Position numbers and translations under genes: made by a program. 64,000 bases of DNA, taken from contig MPMP01000017.1 in NCBI GenBank assembly GCA_002238565.1, positions 1 to 64,000 on the forward strand. Direction: 5' to 3'. Each line of letters begins with the position of its first letter. The first letter of the stretch is position 1. This stretch comes from Albidovulum sp. bin36 (GTDB taxonomy: Bacteria > Pseudomonadota > Alphaproteobacteria > Rhodobacterales > Rhodobacteraceae). This document shows positions 17,154 through 26,858 of the stretch, in pieces. Below the pieces are notes generated by a model. It was given only the letters and a program-made list of their open reading frames with translations. It made no database searches and was not told the origin of the DNA.

Positions 17154-19109
17154 TCATGTCGGCAATTCGACACCTTCAAGTTGTGTCAGAAAACGATCCA
17201 TACATTCGTTAAACCTTCGAAGTAACGAAGCATAGGCAATTTCATGCGTCTTATGTTGATCTTCTTCTAGCTCCAGAGCTGTACAAAACTCCGAGATTTC
17301 TAGGACCAATTTGTCTGCTTGTCGCAGTTCATCGTCTACCAATAATCCGAGACGTTTGAGCAAGCCTCTGCGAGATTTGCATTCCTGGAAACCAATACGG
17401 TGGAACTCTACGTATTGCTTCAAGACCCGATGCACTTCTGCCTTGAGTCCCAGATCAGGCTCGCGAGCGCATATATCGTTTAGGAAGTCGTCGAATGACT
17501 TGTCGACGAAATTGTACCATTTGCCCAAACGAGCACTGTACATCCCAATCCCCGAGCATGGAATGCCAACTTTCACAGCAAGTTCGGAAAGATGCCCGAG
17601 TATTTCCTCGCACTGGACCGCTGGCTTTTTGTCGGCCTTGTTAACAACGATATAGACGCTTCCGTCGTTTTTCCGCACGCCTCCGTATTGCCGTTCATGG
17701 AAACGATTAATGTAGTTAATGTCCGTGTCTGTCAATGTTCCCTGTTCGCAATCAACTAGCCAAACCAAATATTGGGAGGAAATCACCTCGGTTAAAGTCA
17801 GATCGACATCACGTTTCGCTACTTGGTCTCCCTCTGGTTTGGTGTACCCGGGTGTGTCCACAAATGCGACCCGACCCCAGTCTTGCAACTTCGGCGTAGA
17901 AACCACAATGCGGTCCACAATCTGATTTAGAGGTATCCCGAAGTACTCCTCATACTTGTGAGAGATGGTATGCAGTGTTCGCTCATCGAGCCGCTGCTTA
18001 CCGCCCATGATGTTGAACAAAGCAATGTCCATCGGCTCGCCGGGCATGTGGTAAACATAGGTCGGGATTGACGTTGTCGGCGAGATATCTGCAGGAAGCA
18101 GACTAGACTCCCGGCCAATTAGAGAATTGATGAAGCTGGACTTTCCGCTGCTGAACCCTCCTGCGACAGCCACGATGTGTTTGTTCGCAAGACGAGGTGC
18201 AAGCCGCACCCGCGCCAGTCTAGACTGGACGTTCAACAGGTCCAAATAAGCTTCTGCCTCAGCGGGAAAATTGTCTTGATGCGACTCTTCGTAGTACTCA
18301 GAAAGAAGTAATTTGAACTCCTGAAAAGAGTTCTCGACTTTGCCGTTTACGCCAGGTTCGGCTGACATGATCGATCCGAGCAATTTAAAGTGGTCGATCA
18401 AGGAACTGACGAAGTCCCTACACTGTTCCACTTCAGATATCGCTTTGTACAATTTGTTCTCAACGGCACTGCACAATCGAAGTGCATCGCTCTCCTGTCG
18501 CTGCCACTCGCCGGATTGGGCTTCCACCAAGAACGAACGTGTCGAATCCACAACTGCCATCATTTGCGAACTGTGCCGCTCCCTCAACTGTGTGACCTGC
18601 CGCAAGTCCTTCAGAAACACCTCCATTTCGTCCAATGAATCACGTGTCCAAGTGTTGTTCCGGTCGAGATTGTCGCACACGGCATCTACACTTTCTGGAA
18701 TTCCGGAACTGCCGTTGACCTTGATTGACAGCAAAAATTTGTCGACAAACGCACGTAGGCGACGGAAGCGTAACGCATGATCTGACAACTTCTTGATGTA
18801 ATTCTCTGACTCATGCTGTCCTGTCCGCATTCCTGCGAGGACATTGGAGAATGCATCCAGAATTTCGCTTGCAATCTCGGGCGAATGGTCCGATAAAGAT
18901 GACATCGCCCTTCTCATGGCAGGAATATGTTCGACGAGAGTCTCTACCTGTCGTTCGACCACCCCAACGGCTATACGCGCATTCTCCAAATCAACGCTTG
19001 CTTCCGCAAGCTGTTGCTGCACGGACAGTAAACGAACTGGAGGAGTGTTAAGGGATTCCTTGCTCGGTCGGTATACTTGGCGTGCGAGCGTCTTCGAATT
19101 CTTCGTCAT
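17154..19109 (-). CDS. Dynamin-like GTPase, third gene of a three-GTPase operon
   Basis: Large GTPase of 651 residues. A long helical N-terminal part (about 1-300) precedes the G domain: G1 GGFSSGKSSFINSL (about 317-330), G2 threonines in SPTTSIPTYVY, G3 DTPGYTKPEGDQ (about 418-429), G4 VNKADKK (about 489-495). The remainder is helical. The spacing and the GKSS-type P-loop are those of bacterial dynamin-like proteins, which remodel membranes on GTP hydrolysis. It follows the second GTPase gene by four bases on the same strand. Its base composition is more A+T-rich than the flanking metabolic genes, which suggests transfer. It most resembles the Leo/dynamin type; a role in phage defence or membrane repair is inference. 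Confidence 0.8.
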   Translation of the reverse strand: MTKNSKTLARQVYRPSKESLNTPPVRLLSVQQQLAEASVDLENARIAVGVVERQVETLVEHIPAMRRAMSSLSDHSPEIASEILDAFSNVLAGMRTGQHESENYIKKLSDHALRFRRLRAFVDKFLLSIKVNGSSGIPESVDAVCDNLDRNNTWTRDSLDEMEVFLKDLRQVTQLRERHSSQMMAVVDSTRSFLVEAQSGEWQRQESDALRLCSAVENKLYKAISEVEQCRDFVSSLIDHFKLLGSIMSAEPGVNGKVENSFQEFKLLLSEYYEESHQDNFPAEAEAYLDLLNVQSRLARVRLAPRLANKHIVAVAGGFSSGKSSFINSLIGRESSLLPADISPTTSIPTYVYHMPGEPMDIALFNIMGGKQRLDERTLHTISHKYEEYFGIPLNQIVDRIVVSTPKLQDWGRVAFVDTPGYTKPEGDQVAKRDVDLTLTEVISSQYLVWLVDCEQGTLTDTDINYINRFHERQYGGVRKNDGSVYIVVNKADKKPAVQCEEILGHLSELAVKVGIPCSGIGMYSARLGKWYNFVDKSFDDFLNDICAREPDLGLKAEVHRVLKQYVEFHRIGFQECKSRRGLLKRLGLLVDDELRQADKLVLEISEFCTALELEEDQHKTHEIAYASLLRRFNECMDRFLTQLEGVELPT

Positions 19110-19113
19110 TGTC

Positions 19114-21372
19114 TTACTTGATTTTCACTTTAAATGACCGATTACGACATTGTCTGACAGCGTCTAGAGCGTACTTATAACGCTGCTGCCTGAACTTTCG
19201 GTGTTTCAGGTCCTGCTCGAGACGCCTCCTTTCTGAGCCAATGCTCTGTTTGATTGCCGGCAGGAGACCGGAATTAATTTTTTCGCCGATGTCGAATATT
19301 TCTTTTTCCGCATCTCCCGTCGATTCTCGACTAACAGCTGCGATGCGTTTCAAGGCATCCTGCCCCCACACAATAGCTTCCCCCTCGGGGAAAGCATTTT
19401 GTAAAAGTGAATTTGCACCTCTCTCGCCTCCTGTTTTTTCATACAATTCCTGACTAGCGCGCTTTAGGCTAGATTTCGCCGAATTGCAAAGTTGACCCAC
19501 CGCACGCCAGATCAAACGCTTCACTGTCTCAATATCCAAATCAGTTGCCACATCGCTCGTTACGCATTTCGCGGCAACCTCGTTCATTTCTAGTCTGGCA
19601 CTTTCTCGAAATTCTTGCTGAAACAGTTTCGTCACGGACGTGTCGAAGACCTCTCGGATACATTCGATAAAATCGTCAACAGCACTTCGTATTTCGATCT
19701 CATTTTCTACTTTCACTTTGTCTGTGCATGTTTCGGTGCCGCCACCGACTAAATTCCTTACGAGCCAGTTAATTATGCCGGGCAAATTCCTTTCGACTTC
19801 TCGAATCACTTCAGTAAAAAGACTATTTAATTCATTTGTTTTTGATGTCTTTTCATTAGATGTCCGTAACGTAACCCAACGAAATTGACTCTGTAAATGA
19901 TTTTCCAAAAGGTCGATCCATTTCTCCTTCAAACGATCCTCAAGATTATCAGTTACCGACTCGAGCCTATGAATTCTCTCTTCGACATCTGCGAATGAAC
20001 CACTATCCAGATCTCGGTAGGAAGTATCCAAGTCTTTTTCCAAATGTTCAAGCTGCTGATTCAGCTGGCGCAAGCTCTCATCAAGAAACTTGCTGGCTTT
20101 GTCTTCCATGATTGCATGTTTGTTCGCTCGAACGCCATTGATGTAGTCCTTTATGCTATCTAGATTCCCAATTTTCGAGAGATGACGCCTAATTTGCTCG
20201 TTGACTTCGCCGTCTGCCGTATCAAGGCAGTCAGGGTAAGCCTCGCATAGGTTTTTGAACACTTCTCGCTCGTCGTCACTCCATGCGTCTGCTGGCCTCA
20301 ACAAGAGAGAAGCGCACCGAGCGGAAACAAACTTCACATTTTCTTCCTTCTCGCTTATGTTTTGATTCTTGTCACTCTGTGGATGAATCAAACCTATGGC
20401 TTGATCCCTGAGAGTACTGGCCGTGTACTCAAGAGCATTCTGGAGGTCGCCACCTTTATCGCGGGATACGTCAATTAGAACACTGTCAAATTTGCTTCCG
20501 ATAACAAGAGTCTTTTGGATTCCCGCGTCAGGCAAACTCCTCTGCAACAACTTCATATCCTCGGCATCCATGAATTGACCCGTATAACTTAGCATCAACA
20601 CTGCGTCGCAATTCTTGAGGTATTTTTTTGCTTCCCTGGACCGTGAAGCAACCGGATCATTGATTCCCGGTGTGTCTACGATGTTGAGACCCTGTATCCC
20701 ATGCTTGCATCGGATTGTAACACTCTTCACCAAGGGAGTGAGCTTTCCTTCTACGCCCACTAGATCACAGAGAATTTCGTTCAGTCCGACTTTTGATGCG
20801 TCACGGCAATCTTTGCGACCGAGGTATTCCGCCACCCGGATCTGCCCACGCCTGGCCGTATCCACTAATTCGTGCGAAGCGCGCCACAACTCCGAGACCT
20901 TTTTTTTCGACGCACGCCCTTGTCCGGCTATTCTTTGGTCGGACTCTTCAGATCGTTCGGCCTGAACCCGGTACTTCTCGGCATACTGTTTGAATTCCAT
21001 CCAATCCGATTGACTAAAATACTCGACCTCGACCGCGTCGCATTCGCTCCACTGAATCTTGGTAAGCGATGCCGTCATAGGCGTCGCCGCCCGCGGCAAC
21101 ACCTCCCTTCCTTCGAACAGAAGTACGTTCAGCAAAGAAGACTTGCCTGCGTTGACCTGGCCCACCACACCCAACTGGAGCAATTTGTCCTTAGCCAGAT
21201 TCTGCTCAGCCTCGCGCAAGGATTGAATGGTTTCCACGATTTCCAAGTCATAATCACCATCGATCACGTCTTTGTAAGATGTCAGCAAACTTTCCAATTC
21301 AGTAAGAGGCACGAGGAGATTACGGTAGGATGCCTCGACATCCATGGTAGTTCTGTCGTGATTCTCAAGCAT
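19114..21372 (-). CDS. Dynamin-like GTPase, second gene of a three-GTPase operon
   Basis: 752 residues. The G domain is near the N-terminus: G1 GVVGQVNAGKSSLLNVLL (about 68-85), G2 ATPMTASLTK (about 96-105), G3 NIVDTPGINDPVASRS (near 225), and a G4-like GSKFDSV (near 292) in place of canonical NKxD. A long coiled-coil region (about 430-510) follows, rich in Leu/Glu heptads. The basic C-terminal tail RRRLEQDLKHRKFRQQRYKYALDAVRQ could bind membrane lipids. The start overlaps the end of the first GTPase gene by eight bases, so they are translationally coupled. Not the GTPase Era/EngA type: it lacks KH domains and has the dynamin-like long stalk. Activity is inferred. Confidence 0.78.
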   Translation of the reverse strand: MLENHDRTTMDVEASYRNLLVPLTELESLLTSYKDVIDGDYDLEIVETIQSLREAEQNLAKDKLLQLGVVGQVNAGKSSLLNVLLFEGREVLPRAATPMTASLTKIQWSECDAVEVEYFSQSDWMEFKQYAEKYRVQAERSEESDQRIAGQGRASKKKVSELWRASHELVDTARRGQIRVAEYLGRKDCRDASKVGLNEILCDLVGVEGKLTPLVKSVTIRCKHGIQGLNIVDTPGINDPVASRSREAKKYLKNCDAVLMLSYTGQFMDAEDMKLLQRSLPDAGIQKTLVIGSKFDSVLIDVSRDKGGDLQNALEYTASTLRDQAIGLIHPQSDKNQNISEKEENVKFVSARCASLLLRPADAWSDDEREVFKNLCEAYPDCLDTADGEVNEQIRRHLSKIGNLDSIKDYINGVRANKHAIMEDKASKFLDESLRQLNQQLEHLEKDLDTSYRDLDSGSFADVEERIHRLESVTDNLEDRLKEKWIDLLENHLQSQFRWVTLRTSNEKTSKTNELNSLFTEVIREVERNLPGIINWLVRNLVGGGTETCTDKVKVENEIEIRSAVDDFIECIREVFDTSVTKLFQQEFRESARLEMNEVAAKCVTSDVATDLDIETVKRLIWRAVGQLCNSAKSSLKRASQELYEKTGGERGANSLLQNAFPEGEAIVWGQDALKRIAAVSRESTGDAEKEIFDIGEKINSGLLPAIKQSIGSERRRLEQDLKHRKFRQQRYKYALDAVRQCRNRSFKVKIK

Positions 21373-23131
21373 CTCTAATCCTCTCTCTCGCTTCTGACAG
21401 CGTGCAAACGGCGCGTTCTAAGCTTTCCCTTCTTGCATCAACTTCCCGCTTTCCGGCTTCAATTTCCGCTTGACCCTTTTCGATGTCGGCCTTCACCCGA
21501 TTGATACGTGCATTCATGTCCGCTCTCAGGCAAGACAGATGTTCTTCGACAACCTTTGCGTAATCTTCGGTGACCATTCGTCGTAAGTCTGTTGCCACCT
21601 TGGGTGCAAGTACGTTCACAATCTGCGATCGTAATGCTTGTTGTTGTTTTCGTTTGCGTTCGTCCTCCCCAAACTGATCCAGAATCCACGACCCAAGTAC
21701 ATATATTACATTAAGCCAAGGAAAGACCACCGAAGTCGAAATTACCAACGCGTCGACCATAGTAGAGAAACCCTTGCTCCTTGTACCGTCACTTAAATTC
21801 TTTACCGCATTATCGAGTGCTCGCGACGTTTTTTCGCCTGCCTCCCTTATGGCATTATCGACATCCTCTCTTGTCGCGTCTCGCTTTGCCGTATCACTCT
21901 CCACGACTCGTCGAATCTGGCTGTACAAGTCATCTACGTTGACCTTATACCGCGTCTCGATGTCCTGCCGAGTCTCAAGAATTGCTTTGTGAAGCGAGTG
22001 GTTTAGCTTGGAGCGAACCAGTTGATTTAAGTGCTGTTCGAATTCTATTGATCCGCCAGATTCAAATGAATTCGCAAGTTCGTCTGCATGTCCGCAAATC
22101 TCGTTGCGCACTTCTCTCACAATGATGTTGGTTGCCCGGTCTGAATACTTTGTCCTGATTTTGCGCTCATCATCCGCCAGCTTCTCTTCGAGTTCTTCTT
22201 GCTCTTGCTTTAGTCGACTGATGATGCTCTCAGCTTCCGTCGATGAGACGTTTAGGGCACTGTAGCGCGTGTGCAGGCTGATGACCGCTTGATCAAAAAT
22301 GTTAAGCAGTTGCCGGCGCCAGTAATTCCGGAGCGCGAGATCCGGGTTGATTGACTCGAATGCCTTCGAAAAAGCCGTGATTTCGCCCTTTCGCGCAGAT
22401 ACGGCATGTACTTGGATTTGCTTGCCGAATGCAACGCGAACCTGTTCGCCGACGTATGCAGTCACTGTGTCGTGATCTTTACGTTTCCTATCAGCCTTGT
22501 TTGCGAGGACGGTACACTCGACTTCCTGTTCGAGAAATTCTTGCAGTTGAAGAATTTCACTCTCTCTTAATGCCCCGCGTTCGATATCAACTACCAAAAA
22601 AAAATAGCTACAATGGGGAAGGTAGCGCTGGATTGCCGCATTGTGAGTCTGCACCCCGGAGTCCAGTCCCGGCATGTCGACGAGGATAATTTGCGTATTG
22701 AAGTCAAGCACGTTAGTCTTCAATCGCGCCCTCGCGAAACGTGCGTTCTCAGGCATTTCAGACAATTCGTCCCGACCAATTCGCCTGAATGCATCGATAT
22801 CCATCTCAGCAATTAATTGATCGTCTTTGTCAAATATTTGGACCCCGTCTGCCTGATTGTCCTGAGCTCTGTGGATTTCGGTCGCCAACGCCGTCTGAGG
22901 TACGATATCGGTTGGCAGTCCTCGGCCATTGCTTAGGTTCAGATAGGTATTGATAAGGGTTGTCTTGCCGACGTTGAACGATCCCACAACAGGCACCAAC
23001 ACGCGGAAATCACGAATGCGATCCGCAATCTCCGCACCCTGAAGGAGTAAATTCTCGTCCAAATCGGTACTGCTTGCTACATCGGCGTAAGTACGCAGTG
23101 CTGTCAAGAACGTCTGTTTGGCATTCTGCAT
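21365..23131 (-). CDS. Dynamin-like GTPase with membrane hairpin, first gene of a three-GTPase operon
   Basis: 588 residues. G1 VPVVGSFNVGKTTLINTYL (about 46-64), a G2 region DIVPQTALATEIH, G3 LVDMPGLDSGVQTHN (about 150-164) and G4 LANKADRKRKD (about 210-220) form the GTPase. A helical stalk follows with coiled coil at about 300-350. A hydrophobic stretch (LVISTSVVFPWLNVIYVLGSW, about 457-480) looks like a membrane paddle, and the C-terminus is again coiled coil. A GGAAA ribosome site is seen ahead of the ATG at 23131. This layout (GTPase, stalk, paddle) is that of bacterial dynamins such as LeoA and DynA. With the two downstream GTPases it may build a hetero-oligomer on membranes. Confidence 0.8.
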   Translation of the reverse strand: MQNAKQTFLTALRTYADVASSTDLDENLLLQGAEIADRIRDFRVLVPVVGSFNVGKTTLINTYLNLSNGRGLPTDIVPQTALATEIHRAQDNQADGVQIFDKDDQLIAEMDIDAFRRIGRDELSEMPENARFARARLKTNVLDFNTQIILVDMPGLDSGVQTHNAAIQRYLPHCSYFFLVVDIERGALRESEILQLQEFLEQEVECTVLANKADRKRKDHDTVTAYVGEQVRVAFGKQIQVHAVSARKGEITAFSKAFESINPDLALRNYWRRQLLNIFDQAVISLHTRYSALNVSSTEAESIISRLKQEQEELEEKLADDERKIRTKYSDRATNIIVREVRNEICGHADELANSFESGGSIEFEQHLNQLVRSKLNHSLHKAILETRQDIETRYKVNVDDLYSQIRRVVESDTAKRDATREDVDNAIREAGEKTSRALDNAVKNLSDGTRSKGFSTMVDALVISTSVVFPWLNVIYVLGSWILDQFGEDERKRKQQQALRSQIVNVLAPKVATDLRRMVTEDYAKVVEEHLSCLRADMNARINRVKADIEKGQAEIEAGKREVDARRESLERAVCTLSEARERIRDA

Positions 23132-23774
23132 GTCTTCAAGTTTCCTTTCGGATTAAGTTTTCGAGATGTCGGCAGGTTTCTAATTTGGTAAGAAAATTAC
23201 TTCTATCTTAATGATGGGTGCTGACCGAACAATTTTTTTGACGTAACTAGTCAAATTCCAATTTCCATCTTTTAGTAGGAACTTCATTTAAGGAAAAGCC
23301 TCATTCGGCCTTGTTTTCCTAGGTTTTTTGACGATTCAACCTGCCATTTGTATGCAGACATCCTTGTCCGCGTTGATGACGAGCAGGCGGAAGGCTTCTA
23401 TCTGGACCTTGGTGGAGCGCACCGTCATTCTAAAGCTGCTTGTCCGGCTGTCCCGGCAGCGGCACCTCGTTGAGCGTCGGCGTCTCCAGGTCGGCGAGCG
23501 GCGTGTCCATGGAGTGGCCCCGGCAGCCCGCCGGCCGTCCGCTTGGTTCGGGCCTTCGCCTTCGCGCTCTCGGAGACCGCGGCCCTGCCCACGGGCGATT
23601 TCCGCCCGGCCCGCGCGCCGCAAGTCGTGAAATAGCCGAAACTTCAAAAGCGATTGCCATGGTTCTGTCAGCACTTTCACGGAGTAGTCCTCCATTTGCC
23701 TTGAATACATCGGGAATAGATGATGATAGGTTAAAGTTCGCGTAATTAAAACGCGATGACAAGGTTTAAGGGCC
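23132..23774. other. Promoter region of dynamin operon plus IS debris
   Basis: The first 200 bp are A+T-rich and must carry the promoter of the minus-strand GTPase operon. An inverted repeat TTGAC-N7-GTCAA occupies 23238-23254; the adjoining CAATTTTTTTGACGTAACTAG also resembles the right end of the IS630 copy at 16.3 kb, so it may be a transposon end rather than an operator. The rest holds a transposase relic listed separately. Confidence 0.4.
23336..23560 (-). pseudogene. IS4/IS1634-type transposase C-terminal relic
   Basis: Two frames on the minus strand give LADLETPTLNEVPLPGQPDKQL and then MTVRSTKVQIEAFRLLVINADKD up to a stop at 23336-23338. Joined, they resemble the C-terminal tail of DDE transposases of the IS4/IS1634 group, the same kind of tail as at the left edge of the window. 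Frameshifted and lacking a catalytic core. Confidence 0.55.
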
Positions 23775-25079
23775 ATGGCAAATAACGCGAAAGAACTAAC
23801 TCCGGCGGAAGCGAAGGGCCTGCGAACCGCGAAAGAACTGGAAGGGCACCTAGCGTGGCTGGACACTTTGACGTCGGCGGCTTTAGGCGTCCTGGCTATC
23901 GCGTCGGGCATTTACACTTACTTGGGCGTATCTTCGCTGCTGGAGGATACAGGGGCCATGAGTTTCTTCGCAGCGGTAGCATATTCCATTGCGGTTTCGG
24001 TCGGCATCTTCGTTTTCTGGAGCTATATGCTGCGGCTCTTGCCTTCGATGCGCAGCACCGCCGGCCTCCTTGGCCTCGGCGCTTCAATGCTTTTGGGATC
24101 GCTTGGCATTATAGCAATGTCGAGCTGGCTAAATGCAGCCGCCCTAGCAGGGTCTGCCGCCGTTGAGCAACATCTTGCCAACACCGTTCGCGATTACCAG
24201 GCGGCACTGGAGAAAGCGCACGAAATCGCTTTGTCCGGACAGGCGCTGGGCCGGGAAGTGCAGCGAGCGCGAGAAGCATTTGAGGCACTGGCACAGCAGG
24301 AACGGGTTGGCGAGCTCTCCGGTACTGCAGGCGAGGGCGCCGTTTTCCGCGTGCTGACGCAAAAAACCAAGGAGTTGCGCAACCTCGAAAAGCAGATCGC
24401 TGAACAGCAGCCCCTGATCGACATTGCATTTGATGACGGGCTGGAGATTCTGGGTCGCATGCGGGCTCTGACGGTCGCGCCGGGGCCGGTGGACCAGCGA
24501 TCCGTGGCATTTTCCGAGGAAAGCGTTAGGTTGGCGGGCGTCATTGAGAACCTAAATCAAAGCTCGGTTGCTTCACTCGTCGCGAGTGCCGCCGGGGACC
24601 TGCCCGCCTCTGTAGTGCTGCCGGAACTTGATGGACGAAGCACCGAGATCCGGGAAGCCCAGTCTTCCACCATTAGTTCCGTATTGAATGCGCTTGATCA
24701 ACGGAGCCAGACGCTCAGAAGAGCGGCGGATAAGGTACTGGAGATCGAGCCGCCACAGGAAACCGCCTATAATCCGATTTCGAGCGCTGACGCCGTGATC
24801 AAGTATGCGGGCAGTTTTGTGCCTGCATGGGCGGGCGCTGTCGCAATCGACTTGTTGCCGGCGGTGCTGGTGTTTGTGGTTGCGGTTGCGCAAGCCTCGA
24901 TCAGGCGGGGGCGCGACGGCCTGGGTATCGAAGATACGCTAACCCTTGCCGACCTTAAGGCCGCGATCAACGCCATGAAGGAAGTTGAGGCATCAATGGG
25001 AGCGGCGGATGCCGAATTGCTGCGCCGGGTATCCGGATCCGATGCCGCAGCTTCCGAAAAGCTCGACTCGAAGAGTTAA
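23775..25079 (+). CDS. Coiled-coil membrane protein of unknown function
   Basis: 434 residues, not recognised as a named family. Four hydrophobic segments are visible: about 34-53 (TSAALGVLAIASGIYTYLGV), 62-88, 95-118, and one near the C-terminus (about 350-377, WAGAVAIDLLPAVLVFVVAV). Between them lies a cytosolic or periplasmic block of about 230 residues rich in Ala, Glu, Gln and Arg with coiled-coil character (QRAREAFEALAQQERV, KTKELRNLEKQIAEQQ). The next gene starts with the base after the stop, so the two are co-transcribed. The layout (membrane anchor, long helical sensor, partner protease) suggests a stress-sensing membrane device, but no function is established. Confidence 0.7.
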   Translation: MANNAKELTPAEAKGLRTAKELEGHLAWLDTLTSAALGVLAIASGIYTYLGVSSLLEDTGAMSFFAAVAYSIAVSVGIFVFWSYMLRLLPSMRSTAGLLGLGASMLLGSLGIIAMSSWLNAAALAGSAAVEQHLANTVRDYQAALEKAHEIALSGQALGREVQRAREAFEALAQQERVGELSGTAGEGAVFRVLTQKTKELRNLEKQIAEQQPLIDIAFDDGLEILGRMRALTVAPGPVDQRSVAFSEESVRLAGVIENLNQSSVASLVASAAGDLPASVVLPELDGRSTEIREAQSSTISSVLNALDQRSQTLRRAADKVLEIEPPQETAYNPISSADAVIKYAGSFVPAWAGAVAIDLLPAVLVFVVAVAQASIRRGRDGLGIEDTLTLADLKAAINAMKEVEASMGAADAELLRRVSGSDAAASEKLDSKS

Positions 25080-25856
25080 TTGGCTTCTTTTTCCAGCATC
25101 TCCGTCCGGCGCGGGCTTCGATGGATCCTGCTGCTTCAAGCAACCCTTGCTGTCGCCCTTGTTTTTTTCGACGTATCAACTCGTTTGCTGCCACGGTTTG
25201 GCGATGACGGCACAAGGCGCTTCGGTCCCGCGGCACCCGGCGATCAAGTTCGGCGCTACGATCCGCGCACTCTTCCTGAATACACGGAAAAGACATTGCC
25301 GCCCGGGATCGAGCTTCCAAATGATTTGCCGCCGCAGCTTGAGTTCAAGTTGATCAATCCTGGCGAGCATGGCGAAATAGTGTTGATCCACGGCCCGGTC
25401 GAATCGGGAGATTCGCAGCGTTTCTCGAACTTCCTGGCCGGTATGGAAAAGTCTCCGAGCAAACTCGCGCTGAACAGTCCAGGGGGCGTCGTCAGCGAGG
25501 CGCTGAAAATTGGCCGGAGAGTGCGCGAAATCGGAGGCGATACAATCATGCTGCCTGGAACCGCGTGTTTTTCGGCTTGCCCGTACATTCTTGCCGGCGG
25601 CGCGAAGCGGCTGGTTTCCGCGGCATCGGCTGTCGGCATGCATCAGCATTACTATGAGGAGCCGGGCTTCCTGCCTGTGTTTTTCGCTGTCGAGAACATT
25701 CAGCGGGGACAAGGCCAGACGCTGGAATATCTTATTGAAATGGATATCGATCCGCGGCTCATGATTTACTCGTTGAACACGCCGCCCGACGAGATCTACC
25801 TGCTCGAAAGAGAAGAGCTTCTTGAAAGCCGACTGGCGACTGAAATTCTGGACTGA
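25080..25856 (+). CDS. Membrane-anchored ClpP/crotonase-fold serine protease-like protein
   Basis: 258 residues. An N-terminal membrane anchor or signal (about 10-30, GLRWILLLQATLAVALVFF) is followed by a periplasmic domain with the ClpP-fold signatures: IHGPVESGD, LNSPGGVVSEALKIG (about 133-147, oxyanion glycines), ACFSACPYILAGG (serine nucleophile between two cysteines, about 161-173) and GMHQHYY (active-site histidine, about 184-190). This resembles the COG3904 group of secreted ClpP-like proteins. The start is TTG directly after the TAA of the preceding gene; a later start would remove part of the anchor. With its coiled-coil membrane partner it could cleave periplasmic or membrane substrates. 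Confidence 0.75.
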   Translation: MASFSSISVRRGLRWILLLQATLAVALVFFDVSTRLLPRFGDDGTRRFGPAAPGDQVRRYDPRTLPEYTEKTLPPGIELPNDLPPQLEFKLINPGEHGEIVLIHGPVESGDSQRFSNFLAGMEKSPSKLALNSPGGVVSEALKIGRRVREIGGDTIMLPGTACFSACPYILAGGAKRLVSAASAVGMHQHYYEEPGFLPVFFAVENIQRGQGQTLEYLIEMDIDPRLMIYSLNTPPDEIYLLEREELLESRLATEILD

Positions 25857-26143
25857 GCCTGCAGAGCGCAGAGCGTTCTATGCAGTTGCGAGGCGCATTG
25901 CCGCTCGAACAAGCGAGTTTGACCACGGGATTCTGTTGGCTACCTATGGGGAGAAAGCCAGCATAGAGGGTCGGCCATTGTAGGCGCCCCGGCGTTTGGC
26001 CGCGACGATTCCTATCGCCCGTCTCTCATGGCGCAGGCCGGTCTCGAACTTGGCGTCGACCCGCTGTTCTCAAGTTTCGCTAATAAGCCCATCATGCCGC
26101 CAATCGATTTTTTCGGACGGATTGGCCTTGAAACTCCTAAATT
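25857..26143. other. Intergenic region, nothing recognised
   Basis: About 290 bp between the ClpP-like gene and a transposon relic. Short frames only; no clear hairpin or promoter motif was found. Confidence 0.4.
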
Positions 26144-26587
26144 TCAAAAAAGAATCTTCGGCGCGTCGAGTGTCAAGTTGGCCGCACAATGCTGTAGACA
26201 GATGTTCCGCCAGTATTTCACGCGCTCTTTGCGGGGGCGAAAATGCGCTCGTCGCAAAGCCGGGGCATTGCGAACCATGCTCTCCCGCTTCGGCGGAAGC
26301 TTCACGATGCCGTGACACTCCAGATGCTCCAGCATCCCCAGGCAGGCGCCGACCATGTACGAACCCTTCGCGGACTTCCAGTTGAGATGCTGGCAGTTCG
26401 TCTTGCACAGCTCGCTGCGGGTGTTGCCGGGAAGCGGGGCGACGGTCTCCTGGACTTCGGAATTCTGCCGGCGGCTCAGGCGCCGCCTGGAGAAGCTCGT
26501 CGTCTTCAGCTCCAGCCGCCTCGACTGCAACGCCGGGCGGGACACGCCTCGTCCTAAAACAAATCCGGCCTGCGCCAATTCGATCAT
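26144..26587 (-). pseudogene. Relic of DruA-like (DUF4338) element N-terminal region
   Basis: The minus-strand frame contains SRRRLSRRQNSEVQETVA, SELCKTNCQHLNWKSAKG and MLEHLECHGIVKLPPKRESMVR. These align with SGRRVTRRQLEDVKWTVE, NDLARTICEHLNWRTKKG and MIETLEAQGILTLPPIKEKMVR of the gene at 39.8 kb. Similarity ends after MVRN and the remaining sequence to the stop is unrelated. This is a truncated copy of the same transposon family, in opposite orientation. Confidence 0.65.
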
Positions 26588-26858
26588 AGCCAATTGCGGT
26601 TTTCCCGAAATTGCCGAAGCCCTTTCATGCGCAGTTACCGCTCGGCGATGCATTGGCATCCGGTTCCCGCCCCGACCGGAGTTCCAATCGCGGTCGAATT
26701 TCGATCTCGCGACTAGGCTGATCTTCAACGGGTTCAATATCCGTCGCGAATTCCCGGGCTTTGCGAGCCACGGCACGGATCGCCGAACCAAACAGGGCTT
26801 TCGCGCCGCGATGCCGGGCAGTAGTATCGAACCTGCGAATCAAATTGGGGCCGTCGCA

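Noticed and set aside
23238-23254. Inverted repeat TTGAC-N7-GTCAA as operator of the dynamin operon
   Set aside because: Its sequence also resembles the right end of the IS630 element; probable transposon end, not enough to call an operator.
26355-26858. Upstream extension of the small methyltransferase frame
   Set aside because: Runs through the antisense of a DruA-element relic; homology starts only near ATG 26859.
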